Shown: positions 16,969-27,402, counted from the first letter of the stretch. The stretch is DNA of 64,000 nt from Deferribacter desulfuricans SSM1 (GCF_000010985.1 NC_013939.1:310001-374000), one strand, 5' to 3'. Made by a program: numbers and translations. The notes: generated by a model not told the origin, from the letters alone.

Positions 16969-18027
16969 ATGAGGGTTCTCCATGTTGACACGGGTAAAGA
17001 GTGGAGAGGTGGACAAAGACAGGCTCTGTTATTGCATACAGGATTACTAGAACAAGGTGTAGAAAGTTTTCTTGCAGCAAACAGCAAAGGTGTTTTAATA
17101 AAAAAATCTGAAAGAAACATTGTTAGTTATGATTTTAAAGGTGAGGTAAGTCCAGTAAGTTTATGGAATATTATTGGGATTATAAAAAAAATTAAACCAG
17201 ATATAGTTCATTCCCATGATGCACATTCTCTTACACCTTTAGTATTAGCAAAAATGGTTGGGTTTAAATTTAAGTTGGTGCATACAAGGAGAGTTGATTT
17301 TTCTATCAGAAAAAACAGATTGAGTAAATTTAAGTATGACAATAGATATATTGATAAAATTGTAGCAATATCAGAAGCTGTAAAAAAGGTTTTAGTGAGT
17401 GATGGGATAGACGAGAGTAAAATAGAAGTTATTTATAGTGGTGTAGAGTTTAAAAATCCAGAAGATTATGAGTGTCCACCTGATTTGAAACCACTTTTAG
17501 ATGGATATAAGGTAATTGGATGTGTAGCAAATTTTGCAGATCATAAGGATCATAAAACATTGATAAAAGCCTTTAATAAAGTCTATGAAATTAGAAAGGA
17601 TGTAAAATTACTGCTTGTTGGGGATGGCCCTCTTTTCAATGAAACTGTAGAATTTGCTAAGAAACTAACATGTTTTAACAATATTGTTTTTACTGGTTTT
17701 AGGGAAGATGTGTATTCTTGTTTGAAATGTATGGATATTTTTACTATGACTTCAAAAGAGGAAGGGCTTTGCACTTCTATTATAGATGCTTTAAGTTTTG
17801 GACTACCCGTAGTTGCTACAAAAGCCGGTGGAATACCTGAAGTTGTTAAAGATGGTGTAAATGGATATCTTGCTGGGGTTAAAAATAGTTTAAAAATAGC
17901 GGAACATTTTTTGTATTCTTTAGATAGTAAATTTAATCAAGAGAATTTAATTAATTCAATTAAAGAGTTTAGTTTCGAACAAATGGTTATTAATTATAAA
18001 AAAATGTATAAAAGGTTTACGGCATAA
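16969..18027 (+). CDS. Glycosyltransferase, GT-B fold (family 4)
   Basis: The 352-residue protein begins with LHVDTGKEWRGGQRQAL, an N-terminal Rossmann motif with the Gly-rich acceptor loop. The GT4 sugar-nucleotide site follows: TGFREDVYSCL, then TSKEEGLCTSIIDALSFGLPVVATKAGGIPE (about residues 260-290), with the E-x7-E motif. It follows msbA by 3 bases. It probably adds a core sugar to lipid A on the cytosolic face; donor and acceptor are unknown. Confidence 0.87.
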   Translation: MRVLHVDTGKEWRGGQRQALLLHTGLLEQGVESFLAANSKGVLIKKSERNIVSYDFKGEVSPVSLWNIIGIIKKIKPDIVHSHDAHSLTPLVLAKMVGFKFKLVHTRRVDFSIRKNRLSKFKYDNRYIDKIVAISEAVKKVLVSDGIDESKIEVIYSGVEFKNPEDYECPPDLKPLLDGYKVIGCVANFADHKDHKTLIKAFNKVYEIRKDVKLLLVGDGPLFNETVEFAKKLTCFNNIVFTGFREDVYSCLKCMDIFTMTSKEEGLCTSIIDALSFGLPVVATKAGGIPEVVKDGVNGYLAGVKNSLKIAEHFLYSLDSKFNQENLINSIKEFSFEQMVINYKKMYKRFTA

Positions 18028-18028
18028 A

Positions 18029-19120
18029 ATGAAAAAGATTGCATATTTAATGGGAAATTTTGGAATTGGTGGAGCAGAGGTTTCAACGCTAACTCTTTTA
18101 AATGGATTCGTTAAATTAGGTTATTTGGTTGACTTAGTCCTTGCTTATGGCAGTAAAGTTGAATGGGATAAACAGTGTGATTTTAATATTATTAAATTGC
18201 AACTTGATAAATACAAAAAACATCCTTTAAGACATATTATTTTAAAGAATAAGTTGGATAAATTTTCTGAAAAAAGCAAATATGATGCAATATTAACAGC
18301 GCAAACATCAAAAAGTTGGGAAAAAATTCTTAATCAATTAGATAAGAAACACAATATTTCCTATATAATTAGAAATTCATTTACAAAAAAAAGAATAGAT
18401 AAAAACGATAACTTATTATTGAAAAGTTTTAAGAGAAAGTATTTAGCTAATATGTATAGAAATAAAAATATAATATGTGTATCAAAGGGTGTTTATAATG
18501 ATTTGGTAAAAAATATTGGTATAAAATCAGATAGTATCATAACAATTTATAATCCTTTTGATACTAATTATATTTTAAATAAGTCTAAAGAACATTTTAA
18601 TCTTCCTGTTGATGACTACATTATACATGTTGGTAGGTTTGATATCAGACATAAAAGACAAGATATTTTATTAAAAGCATATAAAAAAGCAAATTTAAAA
18701 GAGAAATTAATACTTTTAGGTGAAGGTAGTGGCCAGCAATATTTGGAAAAGTTGATTGATGAATTACAATTAAATGGTAAAGTAATTTTGCATCCTATGG
18801 TCACTAATCCTTATCCTTTGATTAAAAATGCAAAACTTTTGGTTTTAAGTTCAGATTACGAAGGATTGCCAAGAGCTTTGATTGAAGCTTTGATATTAAA
18901 GACACCTGTAGTTAGCACAAATTGTGAGAGTGGACCAAGTGAAATTTTGACTGGGGAACTTGCTGATTTTTTAGTTCCTACAGGAGATGTAGATGCATTT
19001 ACTGAGAAAATGCAGCAAGCATTAAGAAGTTATCCTAAAATCAAGGATGAATACATTAAAAAATTTGAGCAATTAAATGTTTGCAGACAATATATAGAAT
19101 TTTTAGGTTTAAATTCATGA
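18029..19120 (+). CDS. Glycosyltransferase, GT-B fold (family 4)
   Basis: The 363-residue GT4 protein has an N-terminal MGNFGIGGAEVSTLTLLNGF motif and a C-terminal donor site, SSDYEGLPRALIEALILKTPVVSTNCESGPSEIL (in two halves around residues 275-308). HVGRFDIRHKRQD is the linker strand. The TGA stop overlaps the next ATG (ATGA), showing coupling. It is one of six GT4 genes in this operon, each quite divergent from the others, so they probably add different sugars. Confidence 0.87.
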   Translation: MKKIAYLMGNFGIGGAEVSTLTLLNGFVKLGYLVDLVLAYGSKVEWDKQCDFNIIKLQLDKYKKHPLRHIILKNKLDKFSEKSKYDAILTAQTSKSWEKILNQLDKKHNISYIIRNSFTKKRIDKNDNLLLKSFKRKYLANMYRNKNIICVSKGVYNDLVKNIGIKSDSIITIYNPFDTNYILNKSKEHFNLPVDDYIIHVGRFDIRHKRQDILLKAYKKANLKEKLILLGEGSGQQYLEKLIDELQLNGKVILHPMVTNPYPLIKNAKLLVLSSDYEGLPRALIEALILKTPVVSTNCESGPSEILTGELADFLVPTGDVDAFTEKMQQALRSYPKIKDEYIKKFEQLNVCRQYIEFLGLNS

Positions 19121-19896
19121 AAAAGATTTCTGTTACTATTATAACTATTAATGAGGAAGACAACATTGAGAGATGTTTAAAATCTCTTGATTTTGCCGAT
19201 GAAATAATAGTAGTGGATTCGGGTAGTAAAGATAAAACAATTGAGATAGCAAAAAAATACACCGATAAGATTTATTTTAAAGATTTTAATGGCTATGGTG
19301 AGCAGAAAAATTATGCTGCAAGCTTGGCAAGAAATGATTTAATATTTTCAATAGATGCAGATGAAGAAGTTTCTGATGATTTAAAAAGATATTTGTTAGA
19401 ACAGTTGGATACAGTTTTTTCAAAAGGTTTTTCAGCAATAGCTATTCCAAGACGAACATATTATCTAGGTAAATTTATTAAAAATAGTGGGTGGTATCCA
19501 GATTATAAAGTTAGAATTTATAATAAAAATAAATGTTACTGGGATAATAAAAAGGTGCATGAATCTTTGAATTGTGAAGGTAAAGTTTTTTATGTGCCTA
19601 AAGGGATGGATTTATATCATTATTCATATAGAGATATTTCAGATCATATAAATAAGGTTAATAAATATACTTCTCTATTTGTTAGTGGAAATAAAGATAT
19701 GGGTTTTATATCTATATGTTTTAAACTCTTTACGAAGCCTTTGCTAAAATTTTTTAAGATGTATTTATTAAAATATGGCTTTTTAGAAGGTAATAGAGGT
19801 TTTATCATTGCAATTATAGGTAGCTTTTACGAATTTTTGAAGTATGCAAAGTTATTAGAAAGAAAAATTTATAACAAAGATTTTAAAGGATATTAA
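19117..19896 (+). CDS. Family 2 glycosyltransferase (WaaE/KdtX-like)
   Basis: The GT-A fold is shown by ISVTIITINEEDNIERCLKS at the N-terminus and SIDADEE (about residues 87-93), the DxD metal site. The GYGEQKNYAASLARND and RRTYYLGKFIKNSGWYPDYK stretches are typical of the WaaE/KdtX group, which adds a glucose to the first heptose of the LPS core. The start at 19117 is chosen over 19081 because it forms an ATGA overlap and gives the standard N-terminus. Confidence 0.88.
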   Translation: MKKISVTIITINEEDNIERCLKSLDFADEIIVVDSGSKDKTIEIAKKYTDKIYFKDFNGYGEQKNYAASLARNDLIFSIDADEEVSDDLKRYLLEQLDTVFSKGFSAIAIPRRTYYLGKFIKNSGWYPDYKVRIYNKNKCYWDNKKVHESLNCEGKVFYVPKGMDLYHYSYRDISDHINKVNKYTSLFVSGNKDMGFISICFKLFTKPLLKFFKMYLLKYGFLEGNRGFIIAIIGSFYEFLKYAKLLERKIYNKDFKGY

Positions 19897-21021
19897 ATGG
19901 GTAGAAAAATTGTTCTATTTATAAGAACTTTTTCAAAATATGGTGGAGTTGAGAACTTTTGTTATAGATTTTATCATTTTTTAGTAGAAAAAGGGTATGA
20001 AGTCAAAGTGGTATGTGGTGAAAATAAAACTGATATCAAAAATGATAGTGTGATTGAATTTGGTTTATGGAGACCAGGAAGGTTTTTGAAAACTTTTAGT
20101 TATTATTTAAAAGCTTCAAAGATTGCAAAAAATAATGATAATTCTCTGAATATAGCTCTTACGAAAGTTAACTTCTGTCATGTAATTAGATCTGGGAGTG
20201 GATCTCATTTGGATTTTTTAATAAACTCTTTAAGAGGTTATAGAGGTTATAGTAAACTTAAGAAGATAATAAAAAGACTTTTTTCACCTGTAAATTACCT
20301 TACTGTATTTATTGAGAAAAAGATGTACAGAGATAATCCTAATTTGAAGTTAGTAGTTTTTCAATCAAATATGGCAAAAAAAGAGTTTTTAAATAGGTAT
20401 AATTTAACAAATTTGAATTATAAAATCATACCAAATAGCGTAAATAAAAATATTTTTAAGTTAATGTATGATGACTATAACTCTTTTTATGAAAAATATA
20501 GTCTATCAAAAGATAAAATTTATGTTGGTTTTGCTGCTTCAAATTTTGAGTTAAAGGGTTTGATTTATTTAATAGATGCTATTAAATACTTGCCTGATAA
20601 TGTAGAATTATTAATAGCTGGAAATAGAAATCCTAAAAAATACATAGAAAAAGCTAAAAAACTTAAAATAGAAGATAGAGTCCATTTTTTAGGTAAAGTG
20701 GAAAATATGAATGATTTTTATAATGTTTTAAATGTGTTTTGTTTGCCTACGTTTTATGATACATGTGCAAATGTTGTATTAGAATCTCTAGCTGCTGGCA
20801 CCCCCGTTATTACCACAACAAATAATGGAGCACAGGACTTTGTTTTAGATGGGAAAAACGGATTTTTGTTATCTGTTGATGAGTTAAGTGGGGCTAAATT
20901 GGCGGATTTAATTGTTAAAGCAATAAAAATTAATAAATATGATGTAATAAGATATTCTAGATTATACACAGATGGAGAAATTTTTAACCAGTACTTAGAG
21001 GGGATAAAAGGGATAATATGA
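19897..21021 (+). CDS. Glycosyltransferase, GT-B fold (family 4)
   Basis: The 374-residue protein has an N-terminal RTFSKYGGVENFCYRF motif, a central VGFAASNFELKGLIYLIDAI strand and a GT4 donor site, PTFYDTCANVVLESLAAGTP (about residues 284-303), then ITTTNNGAQDFV. The PTFYDTCANVVLES form is typical of WaaG-like LPS core glucosyltransferases. The stop codon TGA overlaps the start of the heptosyltransferase gene. Confidence 0.88.
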   Translation: MGRKIVLFIRTFSKYGGVENFCYRFYHFLVEKGYEVKVVCGENKTDIKNDSVIEFGLWRPGRFLKTFSYYLKASKIAKNNDNSLNIALTKVNFCHVIRSGSGSHLDFLINSLRGYRGYSKLKKIIKRLFSPVNYLTVFIEKKMYRDNPNLKLVVFQSNMAKKEFLNRYNLTNLNYKIIPNSVNKNIFKLMYDDYNSFYEKYSLSKDKIYVGFAASNFELKGLIYLIDAIKYLPDNVELLIAGNRNPKKYIEKAKKLKIEDRVHFLGKVENMNDFYNVLNVFCLPTFYDTCANVVLESLAAGTPVITTTNNGAQDFVLDGKNGFLLSVDELSGAKLADLIVKAIKINKYDVIRYSRLYTDGEIFNQYLEGIKGII

Positions 21022-22016
21022 AGGTATTGATAGTTCAATTGTATCAAATTGGAGATGTGGTATTGACTACTCCTATACCAAGAGAAATTAAAAAAAAGTA
21101 TCCAGATACTGAAATTCATTTTCTAACAACTCCATTGTGTTCATCAGTTTTAAAATACGATAAGAATATAGATAAAATAATTACTATTAATAGAGATAAA
21201 AACTTATTAAATACATTAAGACTAATAAATAAAATAAGAAAAGAAAAATATGATTATATCCTGGATTTTCAAAATAATCCTCGTACAATGTGGTTATCAC
21301 TTTTTTCAAAAGCTAAGTATAAAGTAACTTATGCTTACTCAAAAAGGAAATTTGCATATAATAAACTTATAGAACCGGTTAAAGGGACAGCTACCGAGAT
21401 AAAATGTTCTTTATTGAAGGCATTAAATATTTCTGATTATGATATCAGACCTGTTTTATATCCAGGTGAACAAGAAATCGCTAAAGTGAAAAACTATTTG
21501 GATGAAAATAATATTAAAGACTTTGTTGTAATATCTCCAACGCACAAGGGTGATACTAGAAGATGGCCTTTACAATATTTTATAGAACTTGCTGAATATA
21601 TTTATGAAAAAACAGAGCTTAAAATAGTTTTTAATTATGCACCTAATGAAACTGATTATATTGAAAAAATTAGAGAGCATATTTATCATAATAAAGCATT
21701 TTTTACACCACTGTTTAAACTACCAGAATTAATTGCATTATTAAGTTGTTCTAAGTTCCATGTGGGAAATGATTCTTCTCCAAATCATATGGCTGTTGCT
21801 TTAAAGAAACCTTCATTTGTAGTGCTAGGTGCTTCGAGTGAAGGTTGGATTTTCCCTTCAAATGAATACAGGTGGGTAAGAAAAGGGTTAGACTGTCAAC
21901 CATGTAAAAGTAATAAGTGTAAATATGGAGATAAAATACCATGTTTAAAAGAATTAAGTTTTGAAGATATAAAAGATGAATTTGATAAATTTTTAAGTGA
22001 GGTAGTTGGTGTTTAA
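21018..22016 (+). CDS. Glycosyltransferase family 9, heptosyltransferase
   Basis: The protein starts with KVLIVQLYQIGDVVLTTPI, the hallmark of WaaC/WaaF/WaaQ enzymes, which transfer L-glycero-D-manno-heptose from ADP-heptose to the LPS inner core. The second half has ISPTHKGDTRRWPLQYF and the donor site FHVGNDSSPNHMAVALKKPS (about residues 250-269). The C-terminus holds four cysteines (CQPC, CKYG, C) commonly seen in this family. No other heptosyltransferase gene lies in the window. Confidence 0.9.
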   Translation: MKVLIVQLYQIGDVVLTTPIPREIKKKYPDTEIHFLTTPLCSSVLKYDKNIDKIITINRDKNLLNTLRLINKIRKEKYDYILDFQNNPRTMWLSLFSKAKYKVTYAYSKRKFAYNKLIEPVKGTATEIKCSLLKALNISDYDIRPVLYPGEQEIAKVKNYLDENNIKDFVVISPTHKGDTRRWPLQYFIELAEYIYEKTELKIVFNYAPNETDYIEKIREHIYHNKAFFTPLFKLPELIALLSCSKFHVGNDSSPNHMAVALKKPSFVVLGASSEGWIFPSNEYRWVRKGLDCQPCKSNKCKYGDKIPCLKELSFEDIKDEFDKFLSEVVGV

Positions 22017-22974
22017 AAGTGTACCAGTATTATGTTATCACAAAGTATCGTATGTCGGTGGGATTACACCCGAACAGTTTAGAGAACATTTAGAGTTTTT
22101 AGCTTATAACAACTATACCTCTATAACTGCAAACGAGCTTTATGATTTTATGGTTTATAATAAAAAAATTCCAAAGAAATCTGTTGTAATTACTTTTGAT
22201 GATTGTAGTCTTGATAACTGGGTTTATGCGATCCCTCTATTAAATAAATATGGTTTTAAAGCAATATTTTTTGCAATAACAGATTTTATAGGTAAAGGTT
22301 CGAAGCGTTCTCAATATCCTGATAACGATTTACCAAATATTGAAGATGCTACAACATCTTTTGTTAAAGCTCTTAGAGATTCGGATACTTCACAATTTAT
22401 GAATGAGGAAGAGCTTTATTCTGCAGTGTATGATTATGAACACGAGGTTTATAGTCATTCTGCAAGACATCAGATGTGTTTTAAGTCATTAAGATTAAAA
22501 GGTGTATACCCTGAAAAGTGGCATTGGGGTATGTTTGGTATATACGATGAAGTTAAAGAGGGTTCTAAATATTATGATAGAGGTTCTGCGTATGCTTATG
22601 ACGGTTATTGGCCGGTCATTCAAAATGGAGAATTAATATATAAGAAAAGAGAAACTGAAGAAAGGTACAGATTTTGCTTAGAAGATTTTACCAGAAGTAA
22701 AAAATACCTTGAAAACTTATTGGACAAGCCTTTAGACTTTTTTTGCTGGCCATGGGGACATTACGATAAACTGTCTATGAAGGCTTTACAAGAAGCTGGG
22801 TATAAAGGGAGTTTTACTCTTGAACGTTTTCCAAACTCATACGGAACTAATCCTTTTTATATAAACCGAATTGCTGTTGGTGATAAAAAAGATATAAAAT
22901 GGTTAGAAAATAGGTTAAAAATGTATTCTAATAGAATAACAGCGACTATTTTTTTTAAGAAATTCAAAAAATAA
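22009..22974 (+). CDS. Polysaccharide deacetylase (CE4)
   Basis: The CE4 NodB-like fold is shown by VPVLCYHKVS, the catalytic VVITFDDCSLDNW (about residues 61-73), and the metal histidines in EVYSHSARHQMC (about 147-158). Most members remove N-acetyl groups from surface polysaccharide. GTG 22009 is chosen, because AGGTAG of the upstream site sits about 7 bases before it. An insert between the first two motifs (FVKALRDSDTSQF) is longer than in many family members. Its position in the LPS operon points to a core or O-chain sugar as substrate. Confidence 0.87.
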   Translation: MFKSVPVLCYHKVSYVGGITPEQFREHLEFLAYNNYTSITANELYDFMVYNKKIPKKSVVITFDDCSLDNWVYAIPLLNKYGFKAIFFAITDFIGKGSKRSQYPDNDLPNIEDATTSFVKALRDSDTSQFMNEEELYSAVYDYEHEVYSHSARHQMCFKSLRLKGVYPEKWHWGMFGIYDEVKEGSKYYDRGSAYAYDGYWPVIQNGELIYKKRETEERYRFCLEDFTRSKKYLENLLDKPLDFFCWPWGHYDKLSMKALQEAGYKGSFTLERFPNSYGTNPFYINRIAVGDKKDIKWLENRLKMYSNRITATIFFKKFKK

Positions 22975-22985
22975 AGAGGTCCTGT

Positions 22986-24167
22986 ATGATTAATGATAAT
23001 TATTTAATAAAACTTTATAACATATTATTTATATCAACTTCACTTTTAATTGTTTTTTCTCACAAGTGGTTAGGTAATATAAGAATAATATTATTTGCTT
23101 TGTCAATATACATATTTATTAAATATGTGCCAGATAAAAAAAATATTTTTAAGAGTAAAGTTCTTATAAATTTAATATTATTTCTGATATATGTCTTAGT
23201 ATCAGACTTATTATTTTTTGAGCATATTAAAGGAGCAAATAGAATTATAAATTGGATAATTATGTTTTTTAATTCAATTATTTTTATTATTATTAATAAG
23301 AATAAAAAAGAATTAATAAATTATTATTTTTTTATATTATCCATTTCAGTTGTTTCAGATTTTTTAATGAGAAATGGTTTTGCTCAAAGTAGATATTCTG
23401 GTTTTTTAAATTCACCCAATCAATATGCTATTTTAATTGTATTCCCTTTAACTTATTTGCTTGAGAAAATGTTTTATAAACGAGATTTATTAGAACTTTT
23501 AGCAAATATTGTTTTATCTATATTTCTATTTTATATTTTTTTAAAAACTGGTGCTAGAACCACTTTTTTAAGTGCTGTATTAGTATACTCTTTTTATTTT
23601 ATAATTAAAGCTATTAAATATAATTATATGTATTCAATACTATTTTTACTAATTTTGTTAATTTCTGGATATTTTATTGTTCATAACCAGTCATTTAAAA
23701 ATAGATTTGTAGTCACTGTTCTAAATTTTAAGACTGATAGTTCATTTGTTACAAGATTTCCTATCTGGAATAGTGCTATTGAATGTTTCAAGGATAAGCC
23801 TTTAATAGGATATGGTTTTAATAATTTTAGAAAATGCTATGAAAATAAGTTGCCACAATATTTGCAAAAGAATCACAAAGCTTCTCATATAAATACCACT
23901 AATAATGCCCATAATTTCTTTTTGCATTTTTTGGCTGAAACTGGAATTATTGGGACAATACTTATTTCTATGATAATATTTATTGCAATTTATCATGGGA
24001 TGAAAGTTAATTTGCATTTTCTAAGCATTGCATTATTGATATCTATTTGTGGTTTTATGATGAATATGAATCTTTATATTAGAGAAGTATCTTTTTTGTT
24101 TTTTACCTCCATAGGTTTTATCGAAGGATATTATTTGGCTATAAAAAATGAAAAAAGTATTGTTTAG
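22986..24167 (+). CDS. O-antigen ligase/polymerase-family membrane protein
   Basis: The 393-residue protein has about ten membrane helices and the O-antigen ligase (WaaL/Wzy) loop. A periplasmic segment ends in RFPIWNSAIECFKDKPLIGYGF and HINTTNNAHNFFLHFLAETG, where the conserved Arg, GxG and NxHN/H residues lie. In this operon next to core glycosyltransferases it is best read as WaaL, which joins O-antigen to lipid A-core. Wzy and WaaL cannot be separated by sequence alone. A second such protein lies at 59182. Confidence 0.83.
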   Translation: MINDNYLIKLYNILFISTSLLIVFSHKWLGNIRIILFALSIYIFIKYVPDKKNIFKSKVLINLILFLIYVLVSDLLFFEHIKGANRIINWIIMFFNSIIFIIINKNKKELINYYFFILSISVVSDFLMRNGFAQSRYSGFLNSPNQYAILIVFPLTYLLEKMFYKRDLLELLANIVLSIFLFYIFLKTGARTTFLSAVLVYSFYFIIKAIKYNYMYSILFLLILLISGYFIVHNQSFKNRFVVTVLNFKTDSSFVTRFPIWNSAIECFKDKPLIGYGFNNFRKCYENKLPQYLQKNHKASHINTTNNAHNFFLHFLAETGIIGTILISMIIFIAIYHGMKVNLHFLSIALLISICGFMMNMNLYIREVSFLFFTSIGFIEGYYLAIKNEKSIV

Positions 24168-25239
24168 AATTACAAATAACTTAAATATTGGTGGTGTGCA
24201 AAGACGGATATTTGATGTATTGAAAGAGCTTAAAAATGATTATGAATGTCATGTTGTTGTTTATAAAGAAAAAGGGGTACTTGCTGATAAATTTATAAAA
24301 GAAGGTATACATGTTCATTATGTACCTATGGGATCATTTGATCTTTCTGGTATTAAAACACTTTCAAATCTTTTTAAGAATTATAAAGCTGATATCGTTC
24401 ATACACATTCTTATGGGGGAACAATTAGAGGGGTGTTAGCTGCAAAGTTAGCAGGGGTGAGGAAGATATTTTCTCATATTCATGTAAACATGGAAAACCA
24501 TTGGTATGGTAAATGGAGGATTAATAAAAAAAAGAAAGAATTTATTGAAAAATTAATTCATAAAAAATATGTAGATAAAATATTTTTTGTTTCAGATGCA
24601 ATTAAAAAGGAATATTTGCAAGGATTGAATTTCAAAAATCTTAGTGAAAAGTCCGTTGTGCTTTATAATGGTTTTAACCTGGAAAAGATAAAAATTAAAA
24701 AGAATAACATGATAGATGGGGTATTTAATATTGGTATAGCTTGTAGATTAAGTAAAGATAAAAACTTATTGTTTATTGTAGAAGTGATTGAAAAACTTAT
24801 TAAACATGTTCAGAATATAAAATTTCATTTTATAGGAGATGGTAGTTATAAAAAATATTTAGTAAATGAAATAGCTAAAAGAAACTTAAATGATTATTTT
24901 ATTTTTCATGGTATGGTAGAAAATGTTTATGATAAAATTAAAGACTTGGATTTAGTTTTAATGCCTTCTTATAATGAGGGGTTACCTGCTTCTATCATAG
25001 AACCTTTACTGGCTAATATCCCTGTAATTGCAGTAGATAATGAAATTAATAGAGAAATTCTCAATATCGACAAGGGGGGATGGGTTTTACAAAATTCATG
25101 TGAAGTTTTTGTTGAGAAAATACTCCAAATTTATGAAAAATACGGTTATTTATATCAGAATATGACTTTTAATAAATATAAAGAAGTTTTTTCAATGGAA
25201 AACCATATCAATCAACTAAGGTATTATTATGAATCATAA
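24148..25239 (+). CDS. Glycosyltransferase, GT-B fold (family 4)
   Basis: The 363-residue protein has the N-terminal ITNNLNIGGVQRRIFDVLKEL motif and a histidine-rich second segment (IVHTHSYGGTIRGVLAAKLAG). The C-terminal donor site is MPSYNEGLPASIIEPLLANI (about residues 272-291). The start lies 20 bases inside the preceding gene, so they are co-translated. Confidence 0.87.
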   Translation: MKKVLFRITNNLNIGGVQRRIFDVLKELKNDYECHVVVYKEKGVLADKFIKEGIHVHYVPMGSFDLSGIKTLSNLFKNYKADIVHTHSYGGTIRGVLAAKLAGVRKIFSHIHVNMENHWYGKWRINKKKKEFIEKLIHKKYVDKIFFVSDAIKKEYLQGLNFKNLSEKSVVLYNGFNLEKIKIKKNNMIDGVFNIGIACRLSKDKNLLFIVEVIEKLIKHVQNIKFHFIGDGSYKKYLVNEIAKRNLNDYFIFHGMVENVYDKIKDLDLVLMPSYNEGLPASIIEPLLANIPVIAVDNEINREILNIDKGGWVLQNSCEVFVEKILQIYEKYGYLYQNMTFNKYKEVFSMENHINQLRYYYES

Positions 25240-26305
25240 GTTTAGAATATTATTTATTACTGATTCTAAAAAGAAATCTAGTGGTGGTGTTAAACAATTA
25301 CTGTATAATGCCGAAGCACTAAAAGAGTTAGGACATAAAATATATCTATCTGCAAATAAAGAATCATTTGTTGCTAATAAAAAAGATATTTTTGAAGAAG
25401 TTCATTTTATAGATTCAAAAAGTAAATTAAAATCTGGGTTATCTTTAAAAAAATTTATAAGTGAGAAAGATATTGATATTGTACATACTTTTCATAATGG
25501 TGGGCACAAAATTGCATTTTTAGCAAAACTTTTTGGTGGTAAGTTTAAGCTTTTTATAAATAGAGGTGTTTTAAAAGTTCCAACCAATATTTTTATCTAT
25601 AAAAGCTTTATGATAGATGGTTTCATTTGTAACTCTTATGCTTGTAAAAATAGTCTAAAAAGGATTTTTGTTAGTGATAAAAAAATAAATATTATTTTTA
25701 ATTGTATCAAATCAGTTGCTTCTGATAAAAATTTTAATAAAGATGATAATAGATTTACAGTTTTATATATAGGAAATTCGAGTAAAATTAAGGGGTTTGA
25801 TATTTTTAATGAAATTGTAAAGAGAGTTCCTACTAATCTTGATATGGAATTTATAGCTCTTGGAGTAGAAAAAGATAAGCTGAGTATTAATGTTGATGAA
25901 AGAATTAATCTGCCAGGTACTGTAAAAAATGTTTCTGACTATTTAGAAAAAGCACATCTTTTTTTACTGACATCTAGATCAGAAAGTTTTCCTAACTCTT
26001 TATTAGAAGCTATGGCTTTTGGGTTGGGAGTTGTGGCACACAATGTTGGGGCTGTAAACGATTTAATAAAGGATGGGGTGAACGGGTTTAAAATAAATAG
26101 ATTAGCTGTGAGTGAGTTTGTGGATAAATTAATTTATTTATATAACAACAGGAATTTGATAAAAAAAATGGGGCATAAGAACAGGCTTATTGTAGAAAAG
26201 TTGAATTGTAAAAATAAAGCGTTAAAACTACTCAAAGTGTATTCTGGAGATCATTATCTTGATAACTTTGATGTAATTTTAGAGAATAATTGTGATGATT
26301 TTTGA
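25229..26305 (+). CDS. Glycosyltransferase, GT-B fold (family 4)
   Basis: The 358-residue protein has an N-terminal RILFITDSKKKSSGGVKQLL motif and HTFHNGGHKIAFLAKLFGG. The donor site is TSRSESFPNSLLEAMAFGLG (about residues 249-268), followed by VVAHNVGAVNDLI. Its start overlaps the previous gene by 11 bases. Confidence 0.86.
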   Translation: MNHKFRILFITDSKKKSSGGVKQLLYNAEALKELGHKIYLSANKESFVANKKDIFEEVHFIDSKSKLKSGLSLKKFISEKDIDIVHTFHNGGHKIAFLAKLFGGKFKLFINRGVLKVPTNIFIYKSFMIDGFICNSYACKNSLKRIFVSDKKINIIFNCIKSVASDKNFNKDDNRFTVLYIGNSSKIKGFDIFNEIVKRVPTNLDMEFIALGVEKDKLSINVDERINLPGTVKNVSDYLEKAHLFLLTSRSESFPNSLLEAMAFGLGVVAHNVGAVNDLIKDGVNGFKINRLAVSEFVDKLIYLYNNRNLIKKMGHKNRLIVEKLNCKNKALKLLKVYSGDHYLDNFDVILENNCDDF

Positions 26306-26340
26306 TTTAGAATAAAAAATTTTTTTGAGAGGTTGGATAC

Positions 26341-27402
26341 TTGAATATTGCATTTATAACTTCTACTCATAGGTGGGGTGGTGTTAAAAGTTGGATGTTA
26401 AATTTTGCCAAAGAGTTAGAATCTTTAGGGCATAGATGTTTTTTATTCAGCTCTGATAAAAGTTTTTTAAAGAAAGGGTCTAATTTTTCGTTAAAAGGTT
26501 TTTATGTAAAATTTGGGTTTGATTACAACCCATACGTGATTAGTTATTTTTATAAGATGTTTAAAAGTCTAAAAATTGATATTATTATTTGCAATGTTTA
26601 TAAAGAAATAAGAACCGCTGGGGTTGCTGCAAAATTATTATCTCTTCCAGTTGTACACAGGGTGGGATTATCAGGTGATTTTAAAGATAAATTTGACGTA
26701 AGATTGGCTCATAGATTTATTGTGGATAAAATTATTGTTCCTTGTGAAGGGATGAAAAACGATTTGATCAATAATTTTGAATTTATAGAAGATAACGATG
26801 TGGAATTCGTTTATAATGGTAGAAAAGTTATTGGAGAAGTTAAGAATATTAGTAAACCGGTTAAGTTTGTTATAAGTTCTAAAGTACAAAAAACCAAAGG
26901 GCATCTAGATTTATTAATCGTTTTCAAAAAGTTAATAAAAAATGGTATTACTGATTTTACTTGTGAGATATATGGTGAAGGTAATTTGTCTTCATATATT
27001 AATGAAGACATAGTCAAAAATGGGCTTGAAAATTGGATAAAAATAAAAGGGTTTTGTTATAATTTAGAAGATATTTTAAATGATTATCATTTTGGTTTAT
27101 TAACTTCTTATTCAGAAGGATTACCAAATGTAGTGTTGGAATATATGGCGTGTGGTTTGCCAGTTATTGCTACAGATGTTGGTTGTACGAAAGAAATGAT
27201 AGAAGATGGTTCTAATGGTTTTATATACAACGCTGGGGATGTTGAGACTTTATATAAATTGATGTATGAATGTATTAATATGAGTGAAGATATTTATATG
27301 AAAATGGCTGAAAATAGTTTAAAAATGATAGAGGAAAAGTTTAATCTCACAAAAAACGCTAAAACTTTAGAAAATATATTAACAAACTTAATTGAGAGGT
27401 AA
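26341..27402 (+). CDS. Glycosyltransferase, GT-B fold (family 4)
   Basis: It starts with TTG behind GAGAGG. The 353-residue protein has an N-terminal ITSTHRWGGVKSWMLNFAKEL motif and donor site TSYSEGLPNVVLEYMACGLP (about residues 256-275), then VIATDVGCTKEM. It lies 35 bases after the previous glycosyltransferase and 3 bases before the UDP-sugar dehydrogenase gene. Confidence 0.86.
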   Translation: MNIAFITSTHRWGGVKSWMLNFAKELESLGHRCFLFSSDKSFLKKGSNFSLKGFYVKFGFDYNPYVISYFYKMFKSLKIDIIICNVYKEIRTAGVAAKLLSLPVVHRVGLSGDFKDKFDVRLAHRFIVDKIIVPCEGMKNDLINNFEFIEDNDVEFVYNGRKVIGEVKNISKPVKFVISSKVQKTKGHLDLLIVFKKLIKNGITDFTCEIYGEGNLSSYINEDIVKNGLENWIKIKGFCYNLEDILNDYHFGLLTSYSEGLPNVVLEYMACGLPVIATDVGCTKEMIEDGSNGFIYNAGDVETLYKLMYECINMSEDIYMKMAENSLKMIEEKFNLTKNAKTLENILTNLIER